NCBI GenBank assembly: GCA_964625865.1
Contig: CAZVEV010000003.1
Location: forward strand, 1 to 60,243
Direction of reading: 5' to 3'
Origin: CAZVEV01 sp964625865
Lineage (GTDB): Bacteria > Planctomycetota > Phycisphaerae > SM23-33
DNA: 60,243 bases
Positions 60,207 to 60,243 of this stretch are shown here, in pieces (the stretch's first letter is position 1; each line of letters starts with the position of its first letter). The notes beneath the pieces were generated by a model. It saw nothing but the letters and a program-made list of their open reading frames with translations, searched no databases and was not told where the DNA came from. The position numbers and the translations under genes are program-made.

Positions 60207-60243
60207 AAGATTATGCGCCATTGATATTAACCCTTGCGCAAAA

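Larger units (their letters stand above)
59846..60243. other. Right-edge intergenic region
   Basis: It holds the leader and promoter of the PEP-CTERM operon, a 43-bp repeat and the interspersed repeat at 60167-60206. The last 37 nt are AT-richer (GATATTAACCC) and end without a gene. Confidence 0.6.

Overview
This 60 kb, high-GC window looks like the chromosome of a planctomycete (Planctomycetota, probably Phycisphaerae or a relative). The evidence is ten PEP-CTERM proteins, two Tat-exported CxPxR sulfatases, giant PQQ-type propeller proteins, a HEAT/discoidin/propeller/CxxCH protein of the kind common in that phylum, and many intergenic repeats. I see no rRNA, tRNA, CRISPR array, transposase or replication origin.

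Layout. 1-3.2 kb: the end of an unknown gene, a TIGR03663-type membrane glycosyltransferase, a single-HKD phospholipase D-like protein and a GT2 dolichyl-phosphate-sugar synthase-like enzyme. 3.3-14.6 kb: eight PEP-CTERM genes, with a large EF-hand membrane protein among them. Several have clear TTGACA/TATAAT-like promoters, and two share a structured 5' leader. 14.6-18.6 kb: a repeat block, a terminator, a palindromic operator and a four-gene operon (membrane protein, winged-helix regulator, CreD-like protein, FAD oxidoreductase). 18.7-33.4 kb, minus strand: four paralogous exported proteins of about 1,070-1,090 aa, each joining a SAM-methyltransferase-like domain to PQQ-type propellers, with a glycoside-hydrolase-like gene in their midst. 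33.6-41.3 kb: a Tat metallophosphoesterase, a double thioredoxin-fold protein, a HEAT protein, a second exported TIM-barrel protein (minus) and a sulfatase. 41.9-48.8 kb: STAS protein, DUF502 membrane protein, the 1,286-aa HEAT/discoidin/propeller/CxxCH protein and a second sulfatase. 49-57.6 kb, minus strand: a complete dipeptide/oligopeptide ABC transporter whose binding protein and first permease are fused, preceded by two unknown genes. 58-60 kb, minus strand: two more PEP-CTERM genes.

Working together (inference): the content fits a cell that degrades sulfated or complex polysaccharide outside the cytoplasm (sulfatases, TIM-barrel hydrolases), imports oligomers or peptides through the fused transporter, and decorates its envelope with sorted PEP-CTERM proteins and glycans. 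No exosortase gene lies in the window, so sorting must depend on genes elsewhere.

The least explained features are: (1) the tandem exported methyltransferase-propeller fusions, which carry intergenic-type repeats captured in frame; (2) the shared leader RNA of two PEP-CTERM genes; (3) a 55-bp identical DNA cassette encoding the sorting signal in two otherwise unrelated neighbours; and (4) the substrate-binding-protein/permease fusion.
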